From Sheuella sp. (GTDB taxonomy: Bacteria; Pseudomonadota; Gammaproteobacteria; Burkholderiales; Burkholderiaceae_B): a stretch of 64,000 bases of DNA. Each line of letters begins with the position of its first letter. The stretch's first letter is position 1. The notes beneath the pieces are model-generated. The model saw only the letters and a list, made by a program, of their open reading frames with translations, did no database searches and had not been told where the DNA came from. Location: the NCBI GenBank assembly GCA_030650995.1, contig JAUSCY010000072.1, forward strand, positions 29,570 through 93,569. The letters run 5' to 3'. Shown piece after piece: positions 43,987-52,314 of this stretch. Both the position numbers and the translations under genes were made by a program.

Positions 43987-44735
43987 GATGCGGCACTCGT
44001 CTGCGGGAAAGTCTCCTGACGCCACGCAGAAATAAATCTGGTGACATAAGGCGTTGAAGGATTATTCATAAAATCGGCCATGACACCATCCTGAACAACC
44101 GATCCCTGATCCATCAATACGAGATGTTTCGCCAGCAACTGCGCCTCAGTCAAATCATGAGTGACCAGTAAAACGGTTTTTTGCAATTGTGCAAATAAAA
44201 CCCTGAGCTCTTGTTGCAGATCGTGTCGCACAATAGGATCCAGCGCCCCGAGCGGCTCATCGAGTAACAATATCTCAGGGTCAAGCATCAACGCGCGCAT
44301 CAGCCCGACGCGCTGGCGCTGCCCGCCCGAGAGCTCTTGCGGATAACGCGACATCATTTTCAGAGGGAGTGACACAAGCTTGCAGAGTGACTCAAGGCGA
44401 TCTTGTAAAAAATCACGATCCCGCTTGAGATAGCGTCCGACAATCAAGACATTTGCTTCTACAGACAGATGCGGAAATAAGCCGCCTTGCTGAACCATAA
44501 AGCCGAGTTTTTGGCGATATACCGGCAAATCCATCTGAAAAATATTCTGACCGTCAACTAAGATTGAGCCCTGGTCGGGGGCAATCAGTGCGCTCAACAG
44601 CCTTAAAACGGTTGACTTGCCTGAACCACTCGAGCCAATCAAAGCAGTAGTCGTGCCTTTTTCGAAGGATAAATTGACGTTTTTAAGTTCAAAATCATCA
44701 CTCAAACGTTTAGATACAGACAAAAAACTGATCAA
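43983..44735 (-). CDS. OpuC/EgtV-like ABC ATPase
   Basis: 250-aa ATPase, first gene of the selenoneine operon. Walker A GSSGSGKSTVL, Q-loop GFMVQQGGLFPHL, signature LSGGQRQRVGLMRAL, Walker B ILLLDEPLGALDP, switch His in LLVTHDLTEA. It lacks the C-terminal CBS pair that OpuA/OpuC-type osmoregulated ATPases carry, which argues against osmotic control. The start is a TTG (MISFLSV) with GAGG 5 bases upstream; no ATG is available at the right place. Together with the fused gene it forms a complete two-gene importer. Confidence 0.86.
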   Translation of the reverse strand: MISFLSVSKRLSDDFELKNVNLSFEKGTTTALIGSSGSGKSTVLRLLSALIAPDQGSILVDGQNIFQMDLPVYRQKLGFMVQQGGLFPHLSVEANVLIVGRYLKRDRDFLQDRLESLCKLVSLPLKMMSRYPQELSGGQRQRVGLMRALMLDPEILLLDEPLGALDPIVRHDLQQELRVLFAQLQKTVLLVTHDLTEAQLLAKHLVLMDQGSVVQDGVMADFMNNPSTPYVTRFISAWRQETFPQTSAAS

Positions 44736-44822
44736 AATGACCTCAACATCAAAGACGACTATACAGTTTGAGCTGCCGTCACTTATATTAATTGGAAAAA
44801 CTTCTGCTCAGAGTAAAAGAAT
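44736..44822. promoter_or_regulatory. Divergent promoter region of selenoneine operon and fsr-like gene
   Basis: 87-bp gap between the TTG start of the operon and the ATG of the MFS gene. Minus-strand TATAGT is a possible -10 but I find no convincing -35. The gap is the only substantial non-coding space in front of the nine-gene operon, so its promoter and any selenium- or histidine-responsive site should be here. Confidence 0.45.
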
Positions 44823-46049
44823 ATGAATAGCACTACAGCTGCCAAAACGGCAGGTCCTGATATCTCGGCACAAAGTGCCGCAATCCCGATTCTGGTTTCT
44901 CTGAGTTTTTGTCATTTGCTCAATGATCTCATCCAGTCATTGATCCCTGCTCTATACCCCTTATTCAAACAGGAGTTTGACCTGGATTTTGCGCAAATTG
45001 GCATCATTACACTCGCTTTTCAAATGACAGCCTCGTTGCTTCAACCCACGGTGGGGTTTTATACCGATAAAAAACGACAGCCCTTTTCGCTTGCCTTTGG
45101 CATGTGCTCGACACTGATTGGACTGTTGCTTTTATCCGTCGCACACAATTATGTTGCGATTCTGATTGCAGCGTCACTGGTTGGTACAGGCTCTGCTATT
45201 TTTCACCCTGAGGCCTCACGCGTTGCACGCATGGCTTCGGGTGGCCGCTATGGAACGGCACAAGCTTTCTTTCAGGTGGGCGGCAACCTTGGTCAGGCAT
45301 TCGGACCATTGCTGGCAGCATTTATCGTATTGCCACGCGGCCAGGGTGCGATTGCCTGGGTTTCGCTGGCGGCCTTAGTCGGCATGTCGATCCTGACACG
45401 GATTGGTCTCTGGTACCGGGCCCGCACACGCCCAAGCCAAACGGCAACAGCCAAGTCACGCGTCAATACCCATGGACTATCCCAAGGGCGGGTTTTGTTC
45501 CTGATCAGTATTCTGATGCTTCTTCTTTTCTCAAAGAATGTTTACAGCTCAAGTCTCACATCATTTTTTACTTTCTATCTTATTGAGCGCTTTAATTTGC
45601 CGATTCAAGCAGCTCAAATCCAGCTGTTCATTTTCATGGCGTCTATCGCAGTAGGTACTCTAGTGGGTGGTGCGCTAACTGATCGCATTGGCCGGCGCCC
45701 CATGATCTGGATCTCGATTCTGGGCACCCTGCCTTTCACGCTGGCACTACCCTACGCAGATTTGTTCTGGACAGGCGTTCTAACTATTATTATTGGTTTA
45801 CTGATGGCCTCCGCGTTCCCTGCGATCCTGGTGTTTGCCCATGAGCTGATTCCTGGTCGCGTCGGACTCGTCTCCGGGATATTCTTTGGTCTGTCATTCG
45901 GATTAGGCGGCCTGGGTGCCGCCTTGATGGGCTACATCGCCGACTCACATGGTATTTCTTATATTTACATGCTGTGCTCTTATCTACCGGCCATCGGTCT
46001 GGTCGCCTGGTTCCTGCCGGACCTGACACCACGCAATGTTGAAATCTAG
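44823..46049 (+). CDS. MFS transporter, fosmidomycin-resistance (Fsr) type
   Basis: 408-aa twelve-helix carrier. LSFCHLLNDLIQSLIPALYPLFK near the start and FFQVGGNLGQAFGPL in the middle are the Fsr signature; GFYTDKKRQP is the loop 2-3 motif and GGALTDRIGRRPM the 8-9 motif. Fsr proteins export small polar compounds such as fosmidomycin and perhaps sugars. It is divergent from the selenoneine operon, so a part in export of a pathway compound is conceivable but unproved. The ion-channel gene starts 5 bp after its stop. Confidence 0.9.
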   Translation: MNSTTAAKTAGPDISAQSAAIPILVSLSFCHLLNDLIQSLIPALYPLFKQEFDLDFAQIGIITLAFQMTASLLQPTVGFYTDKKRQPFSLAFGMCSTLIGLLLLSVAHNYVAILIAASLVGTGSAIFHPEASRVARMASGGRYGTAQAFFQVGGNLGQAFGPLLAAFIVLPRGQGAIAWVSLAALVGMSILTRIGLWYRARTRPSQTATAKSRVNTHGLSQGRVLFLISILMLLLFSKNVYSSSLTSFFTFYLIERFNLPIQAAQIQLFIFMASIAVGTLVGGALTDRIGRRPMIWISILGTLPFTLALPYADLFWTGVLTIIIGLLMASAFPAILVFAHELIPGRVGLVSGIFFGLSFGLGGLGAALMGYIADSHGISYIYMLCSYLPAIGLVAWFLPDLTPRNVEI

Positions 46050-46054
46050 CGAAA

Positions 46055-46585
46055 ATGCAAAATAAATATCACTATTCTGACTTACCGAATTTTTGGCATT
46101 TCATCACAGATCTTGTCAGAGCTGTGAGCGCTAACCACGAGCTCCCTTCGGGCTTAACGCTCTTGCTTATTTTGATGCTGACCGTTCATGGATTATTTGT
46201 ACTTTTTCTGACAGTCCTTTTTCACCGTGCGGTAGATAAATATCTGAAACCAAAAAGCTTATTTCTCTCAGGCGTCCTGTATTTTATTGCGATCAATCTG
46301 GTGTTCTTCAGCCACTTTGCAGATTTATTAGTCTGGACATACGCCACACTCTTCGTTGGCGCAGTCGAGGATCCGATCAACGCTTTTTATTTTGTTGGCG
46401 AGATGTATACAACGCTCGGGTTTGGCCAATTCAGTGTTGCGCCAGAGTGGCGAATACTACCTATTATCATTTCAATAGGCGGTATTTTTTCAGCGTCGAT
46501 CTCCGCTGCAGCCTTGTACTCTATGCTCAACGCATTGATCGGAAAATTCAAATATTCTCCTCTCGAAAGCGGAAAAGGATTTTAA
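46055..46585 (+). CDS. Small ion-channel family membrane protein
   Basis: 176-aa protein with about three or four membrane segments (TLLLILMLTVHGLFVLFLTV, LSGVLYFIAINLVFFSHFAD, LPIIISIGGIFSASISAAAL). Before the last helix a pore-loop-like stretch reads GEMYTTLGFGQ; TLGFG takes the place of the potassium-channel filter TVGYG. Belongs to the Ion_trans_2-like group; the conducted ion is unknown since the filter is changed. Likely cotranscribed with the Fsr-type gene (5 bp). Its stop codon directly abuts the stop of the convergent dioxygenase gene. Confidence 0.75.
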   Translation: MQNKYHYSDLPNFWHFITDLVRAVSANHELPSGLTLLLILMLTVHGLFVLFLTVLFHRAVDKYLKPKSLFLSGVLYFIAINLVFFSHFADLLVWTYATLFVGAVEDPINAFYFVGEMYTTLGFGQFSVAPEWRILPIIISIGGIFSASISAAALYSMLNALIGKFKYSPLESGKGF

Positions 46586-47644
46586 TTAGCCAGGGTAAAG
46601 AGGTGCGTTAACTGCAGCATCTGTGTGCATCACACCTCCACGCACGCCTGGCTCGACAGAACCGTATCGCTGCGCGAACACTTCAGGCAATGCTCGCGCC
46701 TCTGACGAAGACAACCATAACCGGAGCAAATGACGCTTTTTAGCAGGATCGCTCCAGTCCTCGAACGCAGTACGATCATGCAGCAAGTTATGGTTATGCA
46801 CAAATTGCATATCGCCAGGCTCAAGTCTCATCAGGAAATTCAGTCGCTGATCATTGGCTAACTGATCAAAACAATCAAGCGCCTCCACATGCAGCGGCGT
46901 CAACCGCAGAGCATCTTCAAAGCGCTGGGCAGAATCAATATACTGACGCTGATAGATTGTCGACATCAGCCCCTCATACCAGTTAAATACTGGAATTTCA
47001 AAAAACGGTTTTTGACCTTCTGGAACTTCTCCCCGGCGATCGGTTGCAATCGGATCAAATAATGCGCAAGCTAACTCAGGATAGTCTCGACGCATTTCGT
47101 TATAAATAGTATTGGAGGACACCAAGGCGGAGTCGCCACCTGATTTAGCCTGCTGTAAACAAATCAGTCCGACAATATCGCTTGAGTCAGTATGGTAAGT
47201 CTGGCGTTCGTGAGTCTGATAAATTCGGACCTGTGGATCATCCGCACGCAACCCCATATCAATCACATGGCCGAGCAAATGACCTTTTGCATTTTGCGGA
47301 CGTGCATTGCCTAAATGTGCTCCCAGGCCGTAAAAGACCGCAGCACTCAACGCTCTCGACCACTCTTGGACGGGGACTGATCGGATCAGGGCAAAGCCGG
47401 CGCCATGAATCAGTCGGTCATGTATTGCGCGCAAACGATGACCCAGGGTGGGGAGAACAAAGTTGTCGCGGTTGATGCAACTGATATCGGAATTGATTGA
47501 GAGACAGCGTGTGGCGGCCGTTTCGAGCTCCCGGATCTCTGAATCGTTGAGTATGAACTGCCAGTCCGCACGTGCGTTGATTTCGGGGCCAAACCAGGCG
47601 GCTGGAGTGTCGATTTGGGGAGGAAGTTGATTGATACGCATCAT
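46586..47644 (-). CDS. TauD/TfdA-family 2-oxoglutarate dioxygenase
   Basis: 352-aa Fe(II)/2-oxoglutarate oxygenase with the double-stranded beta-helix fold. The HxD iron motif is in TYHTDSSDIVGL; the distal His lies in FVHNHNLLHDRTAF; the 2-oxoglutarate Arg is probably in KKRHLLRLWLSS. The start ATG (MMRINQLPPQIDTPAAWFG) matches plant-type/Burkholderiales TauD-like proteins. Substrate unknown. It lies next to a betaine-type pathway, but co-location with the selenoneine operon is loose (three genes away, other side of fsr). Confidence 0.85.
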   Translation of the reverse strand: MMRINQLPPQIDTPAAWFGPEINARADWQFILNDSEIRELETAATRCLSINSDISCINRDNFVLPTLGHRLRAIHDRLIHGAGFALIRSVPVQEWSRALSAAVFYGLGAHLGNARPQNAKGHLLGHVIDMGLRADDPQVRIYQTHERQTYHTDSSDIVGLICLQQAKSGGDSALVSSNTIYNEMRRDYPELACALFDPIATDRRGEVPEGQKPFFEIPVFNWYEGLMSTIYQRQYIDSAQRFEDALRLTPLHVEALDCFDQLANDQRLNFLMRLEPGDMQFVHNHNLLHDRTAFEDWSDPAKKRHLLRLWLSSSEARALPEVFAQRYGSVEPGVRGGVMHTDAAVNAPLYPG

Positions 47645-48008
47645 GTGTGGACTGAAGATACCTTGGGTGATTGAAACTCTGCGACTAATGTTGAAGCTCT
47701 GGGACTAACGTAACGAATAAGAATACAGACAGCTTGCAACGTCATGTCGCTACAGCGTTGCATCGCTGCAGATTATATAGACAGCAGTTGCACCGGCAAC
47801 ACAACTGTCACACGCACAAGGCATAATGGAATCTGCAAATAATATTTAAAATACGTCTCATTCTTATTTTAAGTGTCTAACTTACAATTCTGCTGGTCTA
47901 AATCAATTGCATGTCTATGCTGCAAGTTGGTTATTTTTTTATCTATACATACCTGTTCGTATCTTGAATGTAATTTTTTTCTTCTTTGGAAAACGTAGCC
48001 TGCGCGCA
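47645..48008. other. 364-bp non-coding region upstream of the porin
   Basis: AT-rich stretch between the start of the dioxygenase gene and the likely start of the porin. It holds a 20-bp tandem repeat (47671-47710) and an inverted pair TGCAACG (47735-47741) / CGTTGCA (47756-47762). These are candidate operators; no RNA gene or convincing ORF is seen. Confidence 0.45.
47671..47710. repeat. 20-bp tandem repeat near the dioxygenase start
   Basis: TTGAAACTCTGCGACTAATG and TTGAAGCTCTGGGACTAACG head to tail, 17 of 20 bases identical, 27 bases upstream of the dioxygenase ATG. The spacing of two helical turns suits a bound regulator. Confidence 0.6.
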
Positions 48009-49304
48009 ATGAACTTGGTTGTGCTGCTTGCGTTCGCCCAGTCCAGTTATGCCACAGATGAAGACTTCCAACATTTCACAGCAAAAGTACAAAGCACCTG
48101 GGTCTGGCAAAAACACCCTTCTTTTAATGCCCCCTATTCTGGGCCGAGCAGCTTGTCCGGGGATAACGAAATCGCCCACAGCCTGACTGGGACCGCATTT
48201 TTAGGTGCCCGCCCATGGAAAGGTACAGAAATATTTATTGATCCAGAGGTCGCCCAAGGCACTCCCTTTTCCGGGTTGAGAGGCTTTGGTGGCATGACAA
48301 ATGGCGAAGCTCAAAAGGCGGGCTCAACATCTGCAGTCACCTATTGGGCGCGTGCTTTTATCCGTCAGACCGTGGGTTTTGGCGGAGGCACAATAGAGCA
48401 AGAAGCGAGCTTTAATCAGTTTGCCGGAAATGTCGACAAACGCAGACTGGTTTTTACCGGTGGCGTATACGCTATCACCGATATATTCGATCAGAATAGT
48501 TTTTCACACGATCCGAAAACCCAGTTTTTAAACTGGGCCATGATGGATTACGCAGCCTGGGATACGCCTGCTGATGCGCGCGGCTACACCCGCGGGATTG
48601 CGCTTGAGTATTACCATGATGACTGGGCGTTCAGGGTGGGACGTAATCTGCTGTCCGTCGAATCAAACGGGTTGCAACTGAATGGCGACTGGTCAGGCTC
48701 TTACAGCGACAACCTTGAAATCGAAAAAGCACACGAGATATTCGGTCAGCCTGGGAAATTGCGTGCGTTATTTTTTCGTAATCAGGCAAATTTCGGTAAT
48801 TTCAATGATGCCATCAACTACGCCGCTAAAAACGGTGGCGCACCAGACGTAGCCAACGTTCGAACTCAGCAAAGCAAATATGGTTATGGTCTGAGCCTTG
48901 AGCAAAATATCACTGAAGATTTCGGTGTGTTCGCCAGATATAGCTGGAATAACGGTCAGACCGAAGCCTATTCATTTACAGAGGTCAACAACTCTGCGCT
49001 GATCGGTGTATCAATCAAAGGCAATAAGTGGAATCGTCCGGATGATGTGTTGGGACTAGCCTACGCATCGAACGGCATCTCTAATTCAAATGTTGATTAC
49101 CTGAAAGCCGGTGGCTCAAACTTTTTCTGCGGAGATGGCAATATCAACTATCAGCGCGAAGGTATCCTGGAGATGTATTACAGCTTGAAGATCAATAAAG
49201 TCTTATGGGCGACTGCGGATTTTCAGCGCATCAATAACCCCTGCTATAACGCAGACCGGGGTCCAGTCAATGTCTACTCGGTACGCTTGCATTTCGAGTA
49301 TTAA
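48009..49304 (+). CDS. Outer-membrane carbohydrate-selective porin-like protein
   Basis: Beta-barrel porin of the OprB/carbohydrate-porin type. The barrel ends in the terminal signature YSVRLHFEY (C-terminal aromatic). Internal landmarks are WVWQKHPSFNAPYSGPSSLS at the N-terminus, GGVYAITDIFDQNSFSHDP in the middle and GLAYASNGISNSNVDYL late; a loop Cys pair (FFCGDGN, NPCYNA) may form a disulfide. The start is uncertain: the ORF-track ATG (47907) lies in AT-rich sequence and gives an odd leader, whereas ATG 48009 gives a very short signal peptide (MNLVVLLAFAQSSYA). Something between (a TTG at 47964) is possible. The barrel length, about 430 aa, fits the family. Confidence 0.82.
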   Translation: MNLVVLLAFAQSSYATDEDFQHFTAKVQSTWVWQKHPSFNAPYSGPSSLSGDNEIAHSLTGTAFLGARPWKGTEIFIDPEVAQGTPFSGLRGFGGMTNGEAQKAGSTSAVTYWARAFIRQTVGFGGGTIEQEASFNQFAGNVDKRRLVFTGGVYAITDIFDQNSFSHDPKTQFLNWAMMDYAAWDTPADARGYTRGIALEYYHDDWAFRVGRNLLSVESNGLQLNGDWSGSYSDNLEIEKAHEIFGQPGKLRALFFRNQANFGNFNDAINYAAKNGGAPDVANVRTQQSKYGYGLSLEQNITEDFGVFARYSWNNGQTEAYSFTEVNNSALIGVSIKGNKWNRPDDVLGLAYASNGISNSNVDYLKAGGSNFFCGDGNINYQREGILEMYYSLKINKVLWATADFQRINNPCYNADRGPVNVYSVRLHFEY

Positions 49305-49360
49305 GCACTGCCACACTGCAAGCCTTAACCATTACTTCAATAAAAATTTCTCAGCCTGAC

Positions 49361-50059
49361 TCACCAGTTAATCGGCAGACCTGCATAGTCAATAAACTGC
49401 GCCCCCTCCGATACACTCAATGCATCCATCGCATCGAGCATCCCGCGTGCAGACGTTTCAGGTAACAGACAATCCTCTTGTCTGACAAAAGGTGCCGTCA
49501 GACCAGACACAACCGTTCCAGGCTGCAATGCAACAAAAATAGACGCAGGTTTTTTACGCAGTGTCTCAATTGCCGCAGTTTGAAGCATCATGTTCAGAGC
49601 TGCTTTGGCCGAGCGGTATCCATACCAGCCACCCTTCTTATTATCAGAAATACTGCCAACTCGTGCGGATAACTTGGCATAAATAGCCCGCTGCTTGCCT
49701 TCAAGCAAAGGAATGAAATGTTTCATCACGAGCGCAGGACCAATTGTATTGACTTGAAAACTGCGCATCAGTCTGTCTGCATCAAGCGCCTGCAAGCTTT
49801 TTTCTGGCCCCTGTCCGTCAATCGTCAGCGCACCTGTCGCATCGATGATTAAGTGAAAGGGTCCGGCAGACGAAACCGAAATCGCAGCACGCGCAATACT
49901 GCTTTCATCTTCCAGATTGAGCGCCGGTTCAGACTGTCGGGAGAGCTCAGAAACACCCGAACACCCCGGGTCAGCATTCAATGCGCTGACACAGGCTGAA
50001 CCAATTGAACCTGTCGAGCCAATCACCAGCGCACGATAGCCTGTAATTAAGGATTTCAT
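49361..50059 (-). CDS. SDR-family oxidoreductase
   Basis: 232-aa short-chain dehydrogenase/reductase. The nucleotide loop is VIGSTGSIGSACVSAL, the Asn/Ser region IIDATGALTI, and the catalytic YxxxK is YGYRSAKAAL. It resembles the C-factor/CsgA-like SDRs. It begins 4 bp after the TIGR03643 gene, so the two form an operon divergent from the FAD oxidoreductase. Confidence 0.88.
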   Translation of the reverse strand: MKSLITGYRALVIGSTGSIGSACVSALNADPGCSGVSELSRQSEPALNLEDESSIARAAISVSSAGPFHLIIDATGALTIDGQGPEKSLQALDADRLMRSFQVNTIGPALVMKHFIPLLEGKQRAIYAKLSARVGSISDNKKGGWYGYRSAKAALNMMLQTAAIETLRKKPASIFVALQPGTVVSGLTAPFVRQEDCLLPETSARGMLDAMDALSVSEGAQFIDYAGLPINW

Positions 50060-50063
50060 AGCG

Positions 50064-50336
50064 CTACCTTTTCATGCCATGGGATTGTTTATATTGCGTT
50101 GGACAATAGGCACGCATCACCTCTACACTGCGCAGCGATGCATGTTTCGTTGCTCGACCAGTCACTCTTGTGCGCCACAGTCTGAAAGACGATGGCTTTA
50201 AATGCAAACGCATGAATGTAATGACATCAGATTCGCGCAAGCCAAACAGTCTCTCGATCGCTTCAAACGGAGTGCGGTCCTCCCAGGCCATTTCAATGAC
50301 TCTGGAACGATCCACCTCATTTAACTGAATTCGCAT
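50064..50336 (-). CDS. TIGR03643-family small protein
   Basis: 90 aa from the ATG at 50336 (MRIQLNEVDRSRVIEMAWED); the ORF-track start 14 codons upstream adds a non-conserved leader. The sequence (RTPFEAIERLFGLRESDVI, RLHLKPSSFRLWRTRVTGR) matches the TIGR03643/DUF2805 family, a helix-turn-helix-like protein of unknown function often near photolyase or flavin genes. Operon with the SDR gene; 27 bp separate its start from the divergent FAD-oxidoreductase start. Confidence 0.88.
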   Translation of the reverse strand: MRIQLNEVDRSRVIEMAWEDRTPFEAIERLFGLRESDVITFMRLHLKPSSFRLWRTRVTGRATKHASLRSVEVMRAYCPTQYKQSHGMKR

Positions 50337-50363
50337 ACTTTTTATCCCAGCAGAATACGAAAA

Positions 50364-51335
50364 ATGACCACACAACATATCGCAGTAATTGGCGCCGGCA
50401 TCTCAGGCTTGAGCTGCGCCACTGCTTTACAACATGCCGGCTACAACGTAGAACTTTTTGACAAAGGGCGAGGTATTGGTGGTCGACTTTCGACCCGGCG
50501 CAATGATCTCTGGCAATGTGACCATGGCGCACAATACTTCACGGCTAGACATCCAGAATTTATTTTACAAACTGAACAATGGATCCAGACTGGTGTCGTT
50601 GCAATATGGGATCCAGTGTTGCAAGTCTATCAGGATGCGCAATGGAGTAAACCTCAAACTAAACTGCATCGTTATGTCGGCACGCCCGGGATGTCAGCGC
50701 CAGCTCGAGCCCTGGCACAAGATTTATCGGTGCAGACCGCGACCACCATTCAGTCTATCGCACATAACGCTGAAGGCTGGAGCCTGACAAGCACCGAGCA
50801 CGGCTTACTACCCAAGCACTACACGAAAATTGTCTTCGCGATTCCTCCGATCCAGGTAGCGGCTATCCTGGGTTCGCACTCCGAAAAAATCTCTGCTGTG
50901 ACAGACAGCATTGTCATGCAGCCTTGCTGGACTGTCATGATGCAGTTCGATTCACCCATCAGCATGCCTTTCGATGCCGCATTCATCAATACGGGCCCGC
51001 TGAGCTGGATCGCTCGCAACAACAGCAAACCCTCAAGAAAAGGTGAGGAATCTTGGGTCATGCACGCTACACCGGCCTGGTCTGAACTCAATCTTGAATG
51101 TTCGGCACAGGATATTGGCCCACGCATGATTGAAGAATTTCGCATACTGGGCGGCCCACAGCCTGCCACATGGTCTGCGCACCGGTGGCGCTACGCAAGC
51201 TCTGATCCCTCCATATCGATTGAATCTGTATGGGATTCAGCAACACAAATCGGTCTCTGTGGAGACTGGCTCAATGGCGGTCGCGTAGAAGGTGCCTGGC
51301 TCAGCGGAAAGACTCTCGCGCAGAAGATGCTCTGA
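50364..51335 (+). CDS. FAD/NAD(P)-dependent amine-oxidase-like oxidoreductase
   Basis: 323-aa renalase/amine-oxidase-type flavoprotein. The N-terminus has the dinucleotide loop IAVIGAGISGLSCATALQHAG and the following motif GRGIGGRLSTRR; IGLCGDWLNGGRVEGAWLSG near the C-terminus is the FAD-closing motif. Cytoplasmic, no leader. Together with the TIGR03643 and SDR genes it recalls a group linked with photolyase and sigma-E/ChrR photooxidative-stress regulons in other bacteria, though those regulators are absent here. Confidence 0.9.
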   Translation: MTTQHIAVIGAGISGLSCATALQHAGYNVELFDKGRGIGGRLSTRRNDLWQCDHGAQYFTARHPEFILQTEQWIQTGVVAIWDPVLQVYQDAQWSKPQTKLHRYVGTPGMSAPARALAQDLSVQTATTIQSIAHNAEGWSLTSTEHGLLPKHYTKIVFAIPPIQVAAILGSHSEKISAVTDSIVMQPCWTVMMQFDSPISMPFDAAFINTGPLSWIARNNSKPSRKGEESWVMHATPAWSELNLECSAQDIGPRMIEEFRILGGPQPATWSAHRWRYASSDPSISIESVWDSATQIGLCGDWLNGGRVEGAWLSGKTLAQKML

Positions 51336-51347
51336 ATCCCAGACCTG

Positions 51348-52310
51348 CTATGTCTGGGGGTCTGGACACACATGTATTTCAATCGTGGCGTGCACAATCT
51401 CCTCGTGTATGGAGATTGCCTGACGAATCATTGTGGGGGTCAGGTCACGATCATGGGTCACTACGGTCAGCGCACAGGAATATACTTTTTTCCCGACACG
51501 CCAGACATGCAAATCGGTGACCTTGGTATCGCCTGAGGCAGATGCGGTCTCGACTGCCTCACGAATTTCCTCGACCACAGGGTGATCCATTTCGCGGTCC
51601 AGCAGGACTTTCCCTGTTTCTTTAATCAGGCCTTGAGCCCAGACTGCAACAAGCACCCCACCCAGGACGCCCATTAACGGGTCCAGCCAGGACCAACCCC
51701 AGACCCAGCCACCAATCAGCGCGACAATCGCCAGAACCGAAGTGGCCGCATCAGCAATCACGTGGATATAGGCAGACTTGAGATTGAGGTCCTGATGGTG
51801 TCCATGTCCATGCTCATGCCCATGCCCGTGATCATGTCCTTGCCCGTGATCATGGTGTACGCGCCCCAGGATCATGGCACAAACAACATTCACGCCGAGG
51901 CCCAGTATCGCAACAATAATCGCTTCTTTGTAATGAATCGGCTGTGGGTCAAACATGCGCTCGACCGAACCAAAGATCATCATTGCTGCAACCCCGAGCA
52001 GAAACACTGCGCTTGCAAAACCACCCAGGATTTCAATTTTCCAGGTGCCGAATGCAAACCTCGGGTCGCGCGCATATCGACGCGCGGCGGAATAGGCAAA
52101 GGCACTGAGTCCGATTGCGACAGCATGAGAGCTCATATGCCAGCCATCTGCCAGCAAGGCCATAGAGTTGTACCACCAGCCAGTCGAGATTTCGACCAGC
52201 ATCATCGCAAAGGTGATCCACATCACGACGCGGGTACTTTTCTCAGCCGCCTGACTGCTTGAATCAAATACATGATCATGCAACCAGTCGGACAAATCAT
52301 CGGAATGCAT
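51348..52310 (-). CDS. dmeF: CDF-family cobalt/nickel efflux transporter, DmeF type
   Basis: 320 aa from the ATG at 52310 (MHSDDLSDWLHDHVFD), whose HDHVFD start is typical of DmeF. Six membrane helices with LLADGWHMSSHAVA (the CDF metal-site motif with HxxxD-type residues) and a cytoplasmic His-rich loop of about twelve histidines (HHDHGQGHDHGHGHEHGHGH). The C-terminal ferredoxin-like dimer domain begins about residue 220. Exports divalent metals such as cobalt or nickel from the cytoplasm. It is preceded 4 bp upstream by a DUF1993 gene. No metal-regulator gene (dmeR) is adjacent. Confidence 0.9.
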   Translation of the reverse strand: MHSDDLSDWLHDHVFDSSSQAAEKSTRVVMWITFAMMLVEISTGWWYNSMALLADGWHMSSHAVAIGLSAFAYSAARRYARDPRFAFGTWKIEILGGFASAVFLLGVAAMMIFGSVERMFDPQPIHYKEAIIVAILGLGVNVVCAMILGRVHHDHGQGHDHGHGHEHGHGHHQDLNLKSAYIHVIADAATSVLAIVALIGGWVWGWSWLDPLMGVLGGVLVAVWAQGLIKETGKVLLDREMDHPVVEEIREAVETASASGDTKVTDLHVWRVGKKVYSCALTVVTHDRDLTPTMIRQAISIHEEIVHATIEIHVCPDPQT

Positions 52311-52314
52311 GGTG

